64,000 nt of DNA from Nitrospira sp. SG-bin2 (GTDB lineage Bacteria; Nitrospirota; Nitrospiria; Nitrospirales; Nitrospiraceae), in NCBI GenBank assembly GCA_002083405.1, contig LVWT01000017.1, forward strand, positions 124,001-188,000, read 5' to 3'. The position numbers and the translations under genes are program-made. Under the pieces are notes generated by a model. The model saw only the letters and a list, made by a program, of their open reading frames with translations, searched no databases and was not told the origin of the DNA. Shown in pieces: positions 1 to 9,037 of the stretch; position 1 is the stretch's first letter; each line of letters opens with the position of its first letter.

Positions 1-126
1 CTTTCGCGTGGCGGCCGGCGGAAAGAATTCGGGCTCATGTCCAAACGCCGCCTGGCGGACCATATTCTGACTGAAGTGCGGGATTTACCAGTAACATGCC
101 GCACATCGTCTATAGGGGTGGAGTAG
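1..126 (+). CDS. 3' end of an unidentified gene (partial)
   Basis: Frame 1 is open from the window edge to a TAG at 124-126, giving about 41 residues that include a basic stretch (RKEFGLMSKRRLADHI). The stop lies 8 bases before the preferred start of the TPR gene, as expected for co-transcribed genes. The other two forward frames close earlier, at about 69 and 74. I do not recognise the C-terminus. It could also be non-coding. Confidence 0.35.
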   Translation, partial: LSRGGRRKEFGLMSKRRLADHILTEVRDLPVTCRTSSIGVE

Positions 127-134
127 GATTCACG

Positions 135-836
135 ATGGGGTCAGGATCCAATAAGGCTGGAAACGCCGCTGAGATCGACCGGTTGGCTTTGGCTGTCGCC
201 ATGGATCCGGGATCGAAGGCGTTCATTCCGCTGGCTGAGGAATACGGAAAAGCCGGGATGTGGGATGAAGCAGCGGGAGTCCTTGAAGACGGATTGAAAG
301 CCTCGCCGAATTTCATTATTGCGATGGTTGCGTTAGGTCGAGTGTATGAGCAGCTGAACCAGCCGGCCAAGGCCATCGCGATATTGGAAGAGGCGATAAA
401 ATTAAGCCCGGAGAACTTTCGCGCGCACAGAATACTGGCAAAGATCTATATGTCTCAGGGGGTGAAGGAGGCAGGTTTGCGGTCGTGCGGGGTCATTTTG
501 GCGGCAAATCCCCAGGATGTGGAAGTCCTGTCGCTGCGTGCCACGCTTGAGGCGCTGGCTGTTCCCGCATCAGCAGAACTTGCTCCGCCACAGCCGGTGA
601 TCGAGTCCGTTCAACCGGCTTCTCAACCGGCTTCGGAATCTGCCGTGACGATGGAAAAGGTAGAAGAGCCGCGATATGTCGACATCATGCAACGAGACCG
701 TCCAGAGGCCGCGACCGACCGCGCCACGATCACTCCTGAGCAGAAGAGCGCCACGGTGATCCAGCTTGAACAGTGGCTGAGCTTGATTCGGGGTCGCCGG
801 CGCGATCGTACTGCTTCGACGAATAACAATCCATAA
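135..836 (+). CDS. TPR repeat protein
   Basis: A 233-residue tetratricopeptide-repeat protein, probably a protein-protein interaction adaptor. The N-terminal half carries at least three degenerate TPR units, seen in segments such as PLAEEYGKAGMWDEA, ALGRVYEQLNQPAKA and RILAKIYMSQGVKEA, each with the usual small and aromatic spacing. The C-terminal third is rich in Pro, Ala and Glu and looks disordered, with a basic tail. I chose ATG 135 over the in-frame ATG at 96 because the purine-rich GGGGTGGAG lies about 11 bases upstream of it. No signal peptide is visible. The partner is unknown, so only the fold is assigned. Confidence 0.75.
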   Translation: MGSGSNKAGNAAEIDRLALAVAMDPGSKAFIPLAEEYGKAGMWDEAAGVLEDGLKASPNFIIAMVALGRVYEQLNQPAKAIAILEEAIKLSPENFRAHRILAKIYMSQGVKEAGLRSCGVILAANPQDVEVLSLRATLEALAVPASAELAPPQPVIESVQPASQPASESAVTMEKVEEPRYVDIMQRDRPEAATDRATITPEQKSATVIQLEQWLSLIRGRRRDRTASTNNNP

Positions 837-857
837 CTTCCCAGATAGTTCAATGGT

Positions 858-886
858 TTGACCATCCCGGGTGGGACTGCTAGAAT
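858..886 (+). promoter_or_regulatory. sigma70-type promoter of the aroQ-efp-accBC operon
   Basis: TTGACC (858-863), a 17-base spacer and TAGAAT (881-886) match the housekeeping promoter consensus at 5/6 and 5/6. It sits in the gap after the TPR gene and about 64 bases before the aroQ start. Transcription would begin near 893. Confidence 0.7.
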
Positions 887-949
887 ACCGCCCTCATTCC
901 ATGCCGAAGTGCTAGGTCTCGTTTGATCAGGAGGCGGCTGGTACGTCCA

Positions 950-1447
950 ATGCTGAGAATACTCGTCCTGCACGGGCCCAACCTCAATTTGCTGGGGAAT
1001 CGTGAAGAGTCTGTGTATGGGACCACCACGCTTGCTGAGATCGACGCGTTGTTGTCGAAACTCGGCAGCGAACTGGGAGTGGAACTGGAGATCCGCCAGT
1101 CGAATCATGAAGGTGAGTTGGTGACGTGGATTCAGGAAGCGCGCGGCAACTATCACGGGATCATCATTAATCCTGCGGCATACACGCATACCAGTATTGC
1201 GGTGAGGGATGCACTGTCGGCTGTCGAGATCCCGGCGATCGAAGTACATCTGTCCAATATTCACCGGCGGGAAGAGTTTCGCAGGCATTCTTATGTTTCA
1301 GGGGTGGCGCTGGGCCAGATCTCAGGATTCGGCCCGATTGGCTATCTCTTGGCGCTACGGGGGCTGCATGAACATTTGTCTTCGCACGGATCCACGCCTG
1401 TCTCAGGAGCGGGATTGAGTCGTGGAGCCGAGACGCGCAGCCATTGA
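950..1447 (+). CDS. aroQ: 3-dehydroquinate dehydratase, type II
   Basis: Dehydrates 3-dehydroquinate to 3-dehydroshikimate, the third step of the shikimate pathway, in the cytosol. The family landmarks are all present: N-terminal HGPNLNLLGNRE, the flexible loop with the catalytic Tyr (ESVYGTTT), RQSNHEGELV, the NPAAYTHTS stretch, and the HLSNIHRREEFRRHSYVS segment with substrate-binding residues. At 165 residues it is slightly longer than the usual 145-150 because of a polar C-terminal tail. ATG 950 is preferred over a TTG at 923 because the conserved family N-terminus starts there; an AGGAGG lies at 929-934, a rather long spacing. It is first in an operon with efp, accB and accC, an arrangement common in bacteria. 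Confidence 0.95.
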   Translation: MLRILVLHGPNLNLLGNREESVYGTTTLAEIDALLSKLGSELGVELEIRQSNHEGELVTWIQEARGNYHGIIINPAAYTHTSIAVRDALSAVEIPAIEVHLSNIHRREEFRRHSYVSGVALGQISGFGPIGYLLALRGLHEHLSSHGSTPVSGAGLSRGAETRSH

Positions 1448-1490
1448 CCTTTGGGCCATGGTTCATTGTTCTGATTGAAGGGAGCACGGA

Positions 1491-2051
1491 GTGATTTCGA
1501 CCGTTGATTTTCGAAATGGGGTTCGGCTCATGGTGGAAGGCGAGCCGTTCTATATCGTGGAATTTCAGCATGTGAAGCCGGGAAAGGGCGGCGCATTCGT
1601 GCGTACCAAGCTGAAAAGTTATCTGTCGGGGAATGTGCTGGATCGAACCTTTCGGTCCGGGGAACGGTTTGACGAGCCTGATTTGGAAGAGCGCGACATG
1701 CAGTTTCTCTATGCCACCGGCGAGTTGTTTACGTTTATGGACACGGAATCCTATGAACAGCTTTCATTCGAGAAGAGCACGCTCGGAGACAATGCGGATC
1801 TCTTAAAAGAAAATATGGTCGTCAAGATCCTGGTCTATGAACACCGGCCGATCGATGTCGAACTGCCAAATTTCATTGAGCTGAAGGTCGTCGATGGGGA
1901 GCCTGGAGTTCGAGGCGATACCGCATCCGGCGGGACCAAGCCTGTGATTGTCGAAACCGGAGCGTCGATCAAAGTCCCTCTGTATTTGGAAGTCGGCACT
2001 GTGATCAAGATCGATACTCGTACCAGGTCGTATGTGGAGCGGGTCCGGTGA
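1491..2051 (+). CDS. efp: Elongation factor P
   Basis: Translation factor that rescues ribosomes stalled on polyproline stretches. The 186-residue protein has the full three-domain EF-P length. The modification loop reads VKPGKGGAFVRTKL, with the conserved lysine at residue 32; in other bacteria this position is lysylated, rhamnosylated (Arg) or left bare. No modification enzyme is visible nearby. The C-terminal OB domain ends with the typical IKIDTRTRSYVERV. The start is GTG, supported by AAGGGAG six bases upstream. It overlaps accB by four bases (GTGA), which indicates translational coupling. Confidence 0.97.
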   Translation: MISTVDFRNGVRLMVEGEPFYIVEFQHVKPGKGGAFVRTKLKSYLSGNVLDRTFRSGERFDEPDLEERDMQFLYATGELFTFMDTESYEQLSFEKSTLGDNADLLKENMVVKILVYEHRPIDVELPNFIELKVVDGEPGVRGDTASGGTKPVIVETGASIKVPLYLEVGTVIKIDTRTRSYVERVR

Positions 2052-2617
2052 GCGCGCGCCGACGGTCTATACCGAAGAAGAAACCGCGACCGATCATTTT
2101 GCCGTCCATGCCGGGTGGGCCTGGGCAGGGGCAGGACGCATTGCTCACGAGTGGCCAAACCAAGCAGATCCAAGATCTCATTGATTTGCTTCGCCGGAAC
2201 AACTTGACCGAGTTGGAATTAGAGCGCCAAGGGGTGCGTATCCGAGTCCGCCATGAGATCGGCATCAAGTCCGTCTCGGCTTCGGTGCAAGAGACTGTCC
2301 CCAATATTTCTCAGCCAAGCGTCCATCCCACGAATGCTTCCGGTCCTCCGGCCGAAGACACGACCGGCATGGTGACAATTACTTCCCCCATCGTCGGGAC
2401 GTTCTATCGTTCGCCTTCTCCGGATGCCGATCCCTATGTTGAAGAGGGCGATATTGTCAAAAAAGGCCAAGTCCTGTGCATCGTTGAAGCGATGAAACTG
2501 ATGAATGAAATTGAGTCTGAAACGGACGGCCGCATCGTCAAGATTCTGGCCGAGAGCACCAAGCCTGTCGAGTACGGTCACGCGCTCTTCTTGATCGATC
2601 CCAACCCCGTCCAATAG
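2048..2617 (+). CDS. accB: Biotin carboxyl carrier protein of acetyl-CoA carboxylase
   Basis: Carries the biotin that shuttles carboxyl groups between AccC and the carboxyltransferase in the first committed step of fatty-acid synthesis. The C-terminal biotinyl domain has the canonical EAMKLMNEIE motif with the biotin-accepting Lys at residue 150, preceded by the family-typical SPIVGTFYRSPSPDADPYV. The N-terminal helical part (IQDLIDLLRRNNLTELELER) is also family-typical. It is preceded by about 35 residues rich in Pro, Gly and Arg, somewhat longer than usual. GTG start overlapping the efp stop; accC follows after 31 bases. Confidence 0.96.
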   Translation: MSARRRSIPKKKPRPIILPSMPGGPGQGQDALLTSGQTKQIQDLIDLLRRNNLTELELERQGVRIRVRHEIGIKSVSASVQETVPNISQPSVHPTNASGPPAEDTTGMVTITSPIVGTFYRSPSPDADPYVEEGDIVKKGQVLCIVEAMKLMNEIESETDGRIVKILAESTKPVEYGHALFLIDPNPVQ

Positions 2618-2648
2618 ACGGTTCTCGCCGACGTATCGGAGTCACGAC

Positions 2649-3989
2649 GTGTTCAAGAAAGTTCTGGTCGCCAACCGCGGAGAGATTGCCCTACGGGTCA
2701 TCCGAGCTTGTAAGGAGCTCGGAATCAGGACCGTTGCCATCCATTCGGAGGCTGATGCCGCGAGTCTGCACGTGCGCGCCGCCGATGAGAAGGTGTGTGT
2801 GGGGCCACCGGACGCAGCGTTGAGCTACCGCAATATTCCGAATGTTTTGAGCGCGGCGGAGGTTACCGGCGTGGATGCCATCCATCCCGGCTATGGGTTC
2901 TTGTCCGAGAACGCCCACTTTGCTGAAGTCTGCGAATCGATCGGTGTCAAATTCATCGGCCCGACCTCTGAAAACATTGCCATGATGGGGGACAAAGCAA
3001 AGGCCCGTGAGGTCGTTTCCAGGCGGGGGTTGCCTGTGACTCCCGGCAGTCTCGGTGAGTTGCGGAGCGAAGAGGATGCGATGCAAGCCGCTCAGAAAAT
3101 CGGCTTTCCCGTCATTATCAAAGCGACGGCCGGAGGCGGAGGCCGCGGCATGCGCGTCGTGAACAAGGCTGAAGATTTGGGCCGGGCGTTTCAGGCCGCC
3201 CAGGCCGAAGCGAAGTCGACCTTCGGCAATGAAAACGTCTATCTCGAACGGTATTTTCTGGAGCCGCGCCATATTGAAGTTCAGGTCATGGCCGACCACC
3301 GCGGCCATGTCATTCATCTGGGTGAACGCGACTGCTCGATTCAACGGCGGCATCAAAAGCTGGTCGAAGAAACTCCCTCTCCAGCCATCGATGAGAAGCT
3401 TCGCCGGGAGATTGGACGGGTCGCCGTAGAAGCCGTCAAAGCTGTGCATTATCGAAATGTCGGCACCGTGGAGTTTCTCCTTGATAAAGAGCGGAACTTC
3501 TTTTTTATGGAGGTGAACACCCGGATCCAGGTTGAGCACCCCATCACCGAAATGGTAACCGGCATCGATTTGATTAAGGAACAAATTCGTCTGGCAGCCG
3601 GTCATCCACTTTCGATCAGACAGCAGGACGTCGTGCTCAATGGGCATAGCATGGAATGCCGGATCAACGCCGAGGATCCTGAAAAGTTTACTCCGTCGCC
3701 CGGGCAGATTACCAAATACAGCGCGCCCGGAGGGTTCGGTGTTCGAGTCGATTCTGCAATGGAGTCCGGCGCCACGGTCGTGCCGCATTATGACTCAATG
3801 ATCGCAAAGTTGATCACGCACGGGAGAGATCGCCAAGAAGCCATGGCTCGGATGAGGCGCGCGCTCGATGAATTCGTGATTGAAGGGATCAAGACCACTA
3901 TTCCTCTCCATCGCAGGATCTTTAACGATCCTGAGTTCCAAAAAGGCCACATTTCCACTGCCTTCCTGGAGCAGCTACTCGCCAGATAG
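2649..3989 (+). CDS. accC: Biotin carboxylase subunit of acetyl-CoA carboxylase
   Basis: ATP-dependent carboxylation of biotin on AccB. At 446 residues it has the standard length. It shows the N-terminal KVLVANRGEIALRVIRACKELG, the glycine-rich ATP loop KATAGGGGRGMRVV (about residues 158-171), RHIEVQVMADHRGHVIHLGERDCS, and the catalytic EVNTRIQVEHPITEM (about 290). GTG start with GGAG upstream. Last gene of the aroQ-efp-accB-accC operon; the carboxyltransferase subunits accA and accD are not in this window. Confidence 0.97.
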   Translation: MFKKVLVANRGEIALRVIRACKELGIRTVAIHSEADAASLHVRAADEKVCVGPPDAALSYRNIPNVLSAAEVTGVDAIHPGYGFLSENAHFAEVCESIGVKFIGPTSENIAMMGDKAKAREVVSRRGLPVTPGSLGELRSEEDAMQAAQKIGFPVIIKATAGGGGRGMRVVNKAEDLGRAFQAAQAEAKSTFGNENVYLERYFLEPRHIEVQVMADHRGHVIHLGERDCSIQRRHQKLVEETPSPAIDEKLRREIGRVAVEAVKAVHYRNVGTVEFLLDKERNFFFMEVNTRIQVEHPITEMVTGIDLIKEQIRLAAGHPLSIRQQDVVLNGHSMECRINAEDPEKFTPSPGQITKYSAPGGFGVRVDSAMESGATVVPHYDSMIAKLITHGRDRQEAMARMRRALDEFVIEGIKTTIPLHRRIFNDPEFQKGHISTAFLEQLLAR

Positions 3990-4163
3990 TTCCGCAGGCG
4001 CAGGCCGCGTGTGCGGATGGCGTCATCCTGAAAAGATGGTCGGCGCTGTTTCTGCTTCCTTCTGGATTGAGGCGGGGCGGCGGTCCCGCTGGCGACAGGG
4101 TGATTCACACCGCACATTCTTGATAAAGTAGCGTCAGCTCCCGACATTTTGTAGGATGAAGGT

Positions 4164-5450
4164 ATGAAACGTCTTGGCATTATCCTCGGTGTCATTGCCA
4201 TCGGACTGGCCATCGGCGGATACATGTTTTTCAACGGAGAGCGAAAGGCGCCGGTTCGATACCGGACGGCCGCTATCGAGCGTGGTTCAGTCGTGTCGGT
4301 TGTGAGCGCGACCGGAACGATCAATCCTGTGGTCTCCGTACAAGTCGGCACCCAAGTCTCGGGGATGATCAAGAGCCTTCATGCGGATTTCAATTCGCGG
4401 GTGAAAGCGGGCGACAAGGTGGCCACCATCGATCCGGAGCCGTTCAAGGCCCGCCGCGATCAAGCAGCCGGGAATCTTGAAATGGCACGGTCAAACGTGG
4501 CCCGATCCAAAGCCGATCTTGCGCAGCGCAAACGGGAGCGTGACCGTGTGCAATCGCTCGTGGCTCAGGAGTTTGTCTCGCAGAACGATGTGGATGTTGC
4601 CCTCACGAATTACGAAAGTGCCGAGGCGCAACTTCGGGTCAGTGAGGCGCAGGTGAAGCACGCCGAAGCGGTGCTGAATGCCGCCGAACTGGAATTGAAG
4701 TATACCGTGATCCGTTCGCCGGTCGACGGAGTGGTCGTTGCGCGCAACGTAGAAGTGGGTCAGACCGTAGCGTCCAGTTTTGCCACGCCGAATCTCTTTT
4801 TGATCGCGCTTGACCTCACGAAAATGCAGGTGGACACCAATGTGAGCGAGTCGGATATTGGCGGCATCACCGAGGGCAAGGAAGCGGCTTTCACGGTGGA
4901 TGCCTATCCGGGGGTGCGGTTTGAGGGTGTCATTCGGCAGGTGCGGTTGGCGCCGATCAATGTGCAAAATGTTGTGACGTACAATGTGGTTGTGGCGGTG
5001 GACAACAAAGATCTTCGACTCAAACCAGGAATGACGGCGAATGTTTCAATCGTTGTGGCGCAGAAGGATCAAGTCTTGAAAGTGCCGAATGCTGCGTTGC
5101 GATTCAGTCCGCCACAGAGTGAACGTGCCGGGGGGGCAAGCAGTGGGGGAAAACCGGTCAGAGCCGATGCCGCTGCAGGTCGCTATTCAAGAGACGGTTC
5201 CGAAAATTCTGGAGGACAGGCAAGAACGGTCTGGAAGTTGGGTGTCACTGGAGAGCCGGAGCCGTTCGCTGTTCATACGGGTATCTCCGACGGGGTTTCA
5301 ACGGAAGTGCTGGATGGCGCAGTGACCGACGGCGATATGGTGGTCATAGGGGTTGAGACTTCACGGGGGGAACGGCGATCCGGCGAGTTGCCGCCAGGAT
5401 TTGGTAGCGGTGGTGGCCAGCGTCGGTCGGCTCCAGGCCGTGGGATGTAG
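4164..5450 (+). CDS. macA: MacA-like periplasmic adaptor (membrane fusion protein) of an ABC efflux system
   Basis: Links an inner-membrane ABC exporter to an outer-membrane channel. One N-terminal membrane anchor (residues 4-23) precedes a lipoyl-type half-motif (GTQVSGMIKSLHADFNSRVKAG). Then come a long coiled-coil hairpin (about 95-165, alternating Ala, Glu and Arg), the second lipoyl half (YTVIRSPVDGVVVARNVEVG) and the beta-barrel region (FTVDAYPGVRFEGVIRQVR). The 428-residue length fits MacA. A low-complexity Ser/Gly/Arg insert sits near 320-350 and the C-terminus is Gly/Arg-rich. The ATPase and permease follow on the same strand. The substrate (macrolide, lipid or peptide) cannot be read from sequence. 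Confidence 0.88.
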   Translation: MKRLGIILGVIAIGLAIGGYMFFNGERKAPVRYRTAAIERGSVVSVVSATGTINPVVSVQVGTQVSGMIKSLHADFNSRVKAGDKVATIDPEPFKARRDQAAGNLEMARSNVARSKADLAQRKRERDRVQSLVAQEFVSQNDVDVALTNYESAEAQLRVSEAQVKHAEAVLNAAELELKYTVIRSPVDGVVVARNVEVGQTVASSFATPNLFLIALDLTKMQVDTNVSESDIGGITEGKEAAFTVDAYPGVRFEGVIRQVRLAPINVQNVVTYNVVVAVDNKDLRLKPGMTANVSIVVAQKDQVLKVPNAALRFSPPQSERAGGASSGGKPVRADAAAGRYSRDGSENSGGQARTVWKLGVTGEPEPFAVHTGISDGVSTEVLDGAVTDGDMVVIGVETSRGERRSGELPPGFGSGGGQRRSAPGRGM

Positions 5451-5546
5451 CCGTGTGCAATTCACAGCTAAGCACGTAAGGCTTGGCTCGCTATGGTATG
5501 TGTCTCTCCTCAGGGTGTTTTCCAGGGATAAGAGGGTCACCCGCTG

Positions 5547-6266
5547 ATGGCTGCGCTCATCCGTTGTGAGGACCTTTGGAAAATCTATCGCCTTGGAGAT
5601 GTCGAGGTGCAGGCCCTTCGAGGGCTGAATTTGTCGATTGAATCAGGCGAGTTTGTCGCCGTCATGGGGTCGTCCGGATCCGGAAAGTCGACCCTGATGA
5701 ACATCCTCGGTTGTTTGGACCAACCGACTAGAGGTCGCTATTGGTTGAATGACGTCGATGCTGCGGGGTTACGGGCTGATCAACTGGCTGATATTCGGAA
5801 TCGACAGATCGGGTTTGTGTTCCAAAACTTCAATTTGATCCCACGCACCAGCGCGCTGGAAAATGCGCAATTGCCTCTGTTTTATCGAGGAGTCTCGTTG
5901 AGGGAGCAGCGGGTATTGGCCACAGAGGCCCTTTGCCGTGTTGGCCTTCAAGGGCGAGAGGGGCACTATCCCACACAGCTTTCAGGAGGCCAGCAGCAGC
6001 GTGTGGCGATCGCACGAGCATTGGTCACAGCACCGTCCCTCCTCTTGGCAGACGAGCCGACCGGCAATCTTGATACCGAGTCGAGCCGGGAAATCATGGC
6101 AATTCTCGACCAGCTGAATAAAGAGCAGGGCATTACGATCATTCTCGTCACTCACGAAACGGATATTGCCGCCTATGCGGAACGTGAAATTGTAATGAAG
6201 GATGGCCGTATCCTGACCGACCGCCACACCAAATCGACTGTTCCGTTGTCTGGTCCGGAGGCCTGA
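5547..6266 (+). CDS. ABC transporter ATPase, MacB/LolD type
   Basis: Energises the neighbouring MacB-type permease. All nucleotide-binding motifs are intact: Walker A GSSGSGKST (41-49), Q-loop FQNFNLIPRTSALEN, signature LSGGQQQRV (145-153), Walker B LLLADEPTGNLD (165-176) and the switch His in VTHE. At 239 residues it is a stand-alone ATPase, whereas E. coli MacB fuses this domain to the permease. It overlaps the permease start by one base (TGATG). The short gap after the adaptor gene (96 bases) suggests one transcription unit. Confidence 0.93.
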   Translation: MAALIRCEDLWKIYRLGDVEVQALRGLNLSIESGEFVAVMGSSGSGKSTLMNILGCLDQPTRGRYWLNDVDAAGLRADQLADIRNRQIGFVFQNFNLIPRTSALENAQLPLFYRGVSLREQRVLATEALCRVGLQGREGHYPTQLSGGQQQRVAIARALVTAPSLLLADEPTGNLDTESSREIMAILDQLNKEQGITIILVTHETDIAAYAEREIVMKDGRILTDRHTKSTVPLSGPEA

Positions 6267-7501
6267 TGCCGGCGTTCGTGCTGCTGACGGTGTTGACGGC
6301 GATTCGGATTCTGAGCCGTAATCGGCTCAGGGCCGGACTGACCATGCTAGGGATTGTGATCGGGGTTGGAGCCGTGATCGCGATGGTGAGTATCGGAGAG
6401 GGGGCTAAAGCCGCAGTAGCCAAACGGGTGGCTAGCATGGGTACCAACGTCATCATGGTGCTGCCTGGTTCGATGACCACGAGTGGGGTGCGGGGCGGGC
6501 AGGGCGGTGCCGTGACATTGACGATATCGGACGGCATGGAACTTAAGAAACGCATTCCCATGCTGAGCGAAGTCGGCTGGGGCAAACGGGATACCATGCA
6601 GATCATCAATGGCAATAAGAACTGGAGCGGACTGGTCAACGGCATCTCGCCGAGCTACTTGACGATTCGAGACTGGTCGTTCAGCAGCGGGGGGGCGTTC
6701 ACGCAGCAGGATGTGGATACGGCTGATCGAGTGGCATTGGTCGGACAGACAGTCGTTGAGAATTTATTCGACGTGGGAGAGGAGCCGGTCGGGGCGATCA
6801 TCCGCATCAAGAACGTGCCGTTTCGCGTGATCGGCGTTCTGTCGCCCAAGGGGCAATCAAGCCAAGGGAGCGACCAGGACGATATCATTTTTATCCCGTT
6901 TAGCACAGCGGAACGAAAAGTCTTCGGCACACAGTTTTTGGGATCAGTCGGCGCCCTATTCGCGTCGACAGAACGATTGGAGGATTTGGCACCCGCAGCG
7001 GCCCAGATCCGTGACGTCATTCGCGCGCGGCATCGCTTGCAGCCCGATCAAGAAGACGACTTTACAATCAGAACGCAGGTGGATATCGGCAAGGTTCAGG
7101 AAAGCACGAGCGAGACGCTGACGGTCATGCTGTTTGCCATCGCGTCCGTGTCGCTCCTCGTCGGTGGGATCGGCATTATGAACATTCTCTTGGTGTCGGT
7201 CACGGAGCGGACCAGGGAAATCGGCGTGCGGATGGCGGTGGGCGCCAAGCGGCGGCACATTGTCATGCAGTTTTTGATTGAAGCCGTGACTCTCAGTGTA
7301 GCCGGCGGCTGTCTGGGGATTCTAGCCGGGATACTGGGAGCCCGCGTGACGACTGCGATTGCGGGCTGGCCCACTATCATCTCCGCGGAAACCGTAATGG
7401 CTGCGTTTGTATTCTCTATCGCCGTCGGGCTGTTCTTCGGACTATACCCGGCCAACAAGGCAGCCCGGCTCAATCCCATCGACGCGCTACGGTACGAATA
7501 G
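6266..7501 (+). CDS. MacB-type ABC permease (FtsX domain)
   Basis: Permease partner of the ATPase directly upstream; members move substrates from the periplasm by mechanotransmission. The topology is typical: one membrane segment near residues 20-45 (LTMLGIVIGVGAVIAMVSIG), a large periplasmic MacB core domain, then three membrane helices. The C-terminal FtsX motif is clear (LLVGGIGIMNILLVSVTERTREIG is split here for brevity: VGGIGIMNILLVSVTER, then IGVRMAVGAKRRHI). It ends with PANKAARLNPIDALRYE, the usual family C-terminus. 411 residues, translationally coupled to the ATPase. Confidence 0.93.
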   Translation: MPAFVLLTVLTAIRILSRNRLRAGLTMLGIVIGVGAVIAMVSIGEGAKAAVAKRVASMGTNVIMVLPGSMTTSGVRGGQGGAVTLTISDGMELKKRIPMLSEVGWGKRDTMQIINGNKNWSGLVNGISPSYLTIRDWSFSSGGAFTQQDVDTADRVALVGQTVVENLFDVGEEPVGAIIRIKNVPFRVIGVLSPKGQSSQGSDQDDIIFIPFSTAERKVFGTQFLGSVGALFASTERLEDLAPAAAQIRDVIRARHRLQPDQEDDFTIRTQVDIGKVQESTSETLTVMLFAIASVSLLVGGIGIMNILLVSVTERTREIGVRMAVGAKRRHIVMQFLIEAVTLSVAGGCLGILAGILGARVTTAIAGWPTIISAETVMAAFVFSIAVGLFFGLYPANKAARLNPIDALRYE

Positions 7502-7708
7502 CGGGGCGCCACGGCGGCAGGCTCAATACCAGGTTGCCTGTTTGCCGAGTTCTGGACGGTGAGCCGGTCGGACCATATATTCCAACAACGACACCCGATC
7601 CCGAACCACTCTTTCTGTTCTGCGCGTCACGCTTCATGAGCAGCGGGTGTCCGTATGACCTCAGGTATCAGTCAAGCGTCTAGCTGACTGTAGTCGGTAT
7701 ATGCGAGA

Positions 7709-8317
7709 TTATCGGGATGCTGGTTTGGAAGAAGGGGAAACGGCGGACAGGGACACTTCGATGCGAGGATGTAATTTGTCGATGTCTTTGTAGAGGTGGG
7801 TTTCGATGATCCGGTTGTCGTTGACTCCCAAGCCTTCACAGAGGGCATCTTGAGCAATCTTGAGGCCGCCGTCAATGTCGCGACGCAGGGCTGAGGTGAA
7901 GAAGAATCGGATGGAGAGAGCTAGTGGGCCGGATTGAAACTGCGTCATCAGCGAGGCTCGTGCAGGCGATTGAGCCAGCGCGATCCAGACCTGCTGTCCC
8001 ACCTGTATTTTATAGGCGCGCCCGCTAGAGGATAGCAGGCGCCGTCCATTCACGGTGGCGTACTGGCGATTGATGCTGGGAGGAACCGGCAGGGTCAGCG
8101 ACAATCGTGCGTTGGCTACGGTTGTGCCAACCGGCATTTCTTGGGAGGCGCTGATGGTTTTGGACGTTTGGAATTGAGACAGTAGGGCAAACCGGTCAAG
8201 AGGCCGTGAGACTCGCGGTGAAGAAACAGATGGCTGTCCTGCTGAGGGTCTATAGGAGACCGTGCGTACCGGCAGATTGGAGGGTCGTGAGCCTGAGCGA
8301 CGACGGTGTGATGGCAT
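7709..8317 (-). CDS. RusA-family Holliday junction endonuclease
   Basis: Predicted Mg-dependent nuclease that resolves Holliday junctions. The core begins at LSLTLPVPPSINRQYATVNG, the typical RusA entry strand. It ends with RRDIDGGLKIAQDALCEG followed by LGVNDNRIIE, carrying the conserved Asp and Lys residues of the active site (D-x-D, K, and the later D in VNDNRI). About 70 residues of Ser/Arg/Pro-rich sequence precede the core, so the 203-residue call at ATG 8317 may be too long. It sits 8 bases after the MraZ-like gene, in the same operon. RusA genes are usually prophage-borne, but no other phage gene is seen here. Confidence 0.8.
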   Translation of the reverse strand: MPSHRRRSGSRPSNLPVRTVSYRPSAGQPSVSSPRVSRPLDRFALLSQFQTSKTISASQEMPVGTTVANARLSLTLPVPPSINRQYATVNGRRLLSSSGRAYKIQVGQQVWIALAQSPARASLMTQFQSGPLALSIRFFFTSALRRDIDGGLKIAQDALCEGLGVNDNRIIETHLYKDIDKLHPRIEVSLSAVSPSSKPASR

Positions 8318-8325
8318 GAAGCAAG

Positions 8326-8766
8326 TTACAGGAGATTGAGAATCTTGGCCATGTTTTGTTCGTAGCGATCTTCCGTGCGGGCGATATACCGCCGCCATTC
8401 GCTGGGGTTCCAGATTTCCATACGGTGATAGAGACCGACCAAAATCACTTCCTGATCGTCGTCGAGCGGCACCAGTTTTCGTAGGCGGCCGGGAATGAGA
8501 ATGCGACCCGTTTTGTCGATATCCGAGGTGCCTGCTTCAGAGACGACGAAGTGCATGAAGAGACGGCTCTGATCTTCGTCCAATGATGTCTTTGTCCGTT
8601 CGAGGACTTGTTTCCATTCCTTGGCCGAATAGATGAGTAAGGATTGTTCCGGCCCCTTCAAGAACACGACGGACTGGCCATCAGCCTCGATTTGCTCGCG
8701 GATGGGCGAGGGGACGATGAAGCGTCCCTTCTCATCAACTTTGCACAAGTATTCGCCGGCAAACAT
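8326..8766 (-). CDS. mraZ: MraZ family DNA-binding protein (AbrB/SpoVT fold)
   Basis: MraZ is a ring-forming transcription factor that normally controls the dcw cell-division cluster and lies just before rsmH. Both SpoVT-AbrB repeats are visible: GEYLCKVDEKGRFIVPSPIR near the N-terminus and the second at SDIDKTGRILIPGRLRKLV. The 146-residue length is normal. ATG 8766 is preferred over the preceding TTG. The gene is not followed by rsmH or ftsL but by a RusA-type nuclease, and is preceded with no gap by an excisionase-like HTH gene. It may be a relocated mraZ or a paralogue. Confidence 0.88.
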   Translation of the reverse strand: MFAGEYLCKVDEKGRFIVPSPIREQIEADGQSVVFLKGPEQSLLIYSAKEWKQVLERTKTSLDEDQSRLFMHFVVSEAGTSDIDKTGRILIPGRLRKLVPLDDDQEVILVGLYHRMEIWNPSEWRRYIARTEDRYEQNMAKILNLL

Positions 8767-8769
8767 CAA

Positions 8770-8979
8770 TCAGGTCCTAGTGTAAGAGGACACGGCGGTT
8801 CTGGTTCGTTCGCGAATCCACTGTTCCAGATCCGAGCGCACGAACCGCCATTCTTTTCCAAGCTTGAAGGCGGGAATCTGGCGACTCTGTAAATAGCGAT
8901 AGAGTGTGCGCGGGGTAATTTTCAGATAACGGCAGGTCTCCGTCGCCGTCATCAATTCGCTTTTCTGGGCGGTCCCCAT
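8770..8979 (-). CDS. Excisionase/MerR-like helix-turn-helix DNA-binding protein
   Basis: A 69-residue protein of the DNA-binding domain, excisionase family. The motif MTATETCRYLKITPRTLYRY, followed by LQSRQIPAFKLGKEWRF and RSDLEQWI, is the usual winged-helix signature of these short regulators. ATG 8979 was chosen over upstream in-frame codons because GGTGG precedes it and the family start fits. Its TGA (8770-8772) abuts the mraZ start, so the two are co-translated. It is first in a minus-strand operon with mraZ and rusA, behind a strong promoter at 9038-9065. Confidence 0.82.
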   Translation of the reverse strand: MGTAQKSELMTATETCRYLKITPRTLYRYLQSRQIPAFKLGKEWRFVRSDLEQWIRERTRTAVSSYTRT

Positions 8980-9037
8980 AGTGCCACCAGATCTCATCGC
9001 AACGATACAGACTCATGAGGCTCCCAATAATGGGTGT

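Noticed and set aside
2691..3788. Long open frame on the minus strand opposite accC (365 codons)
   Set aside because: accC on the other strand is complete and conserved; the antisense frame resembles no protein and is a by-product of GC-rich codon usage.
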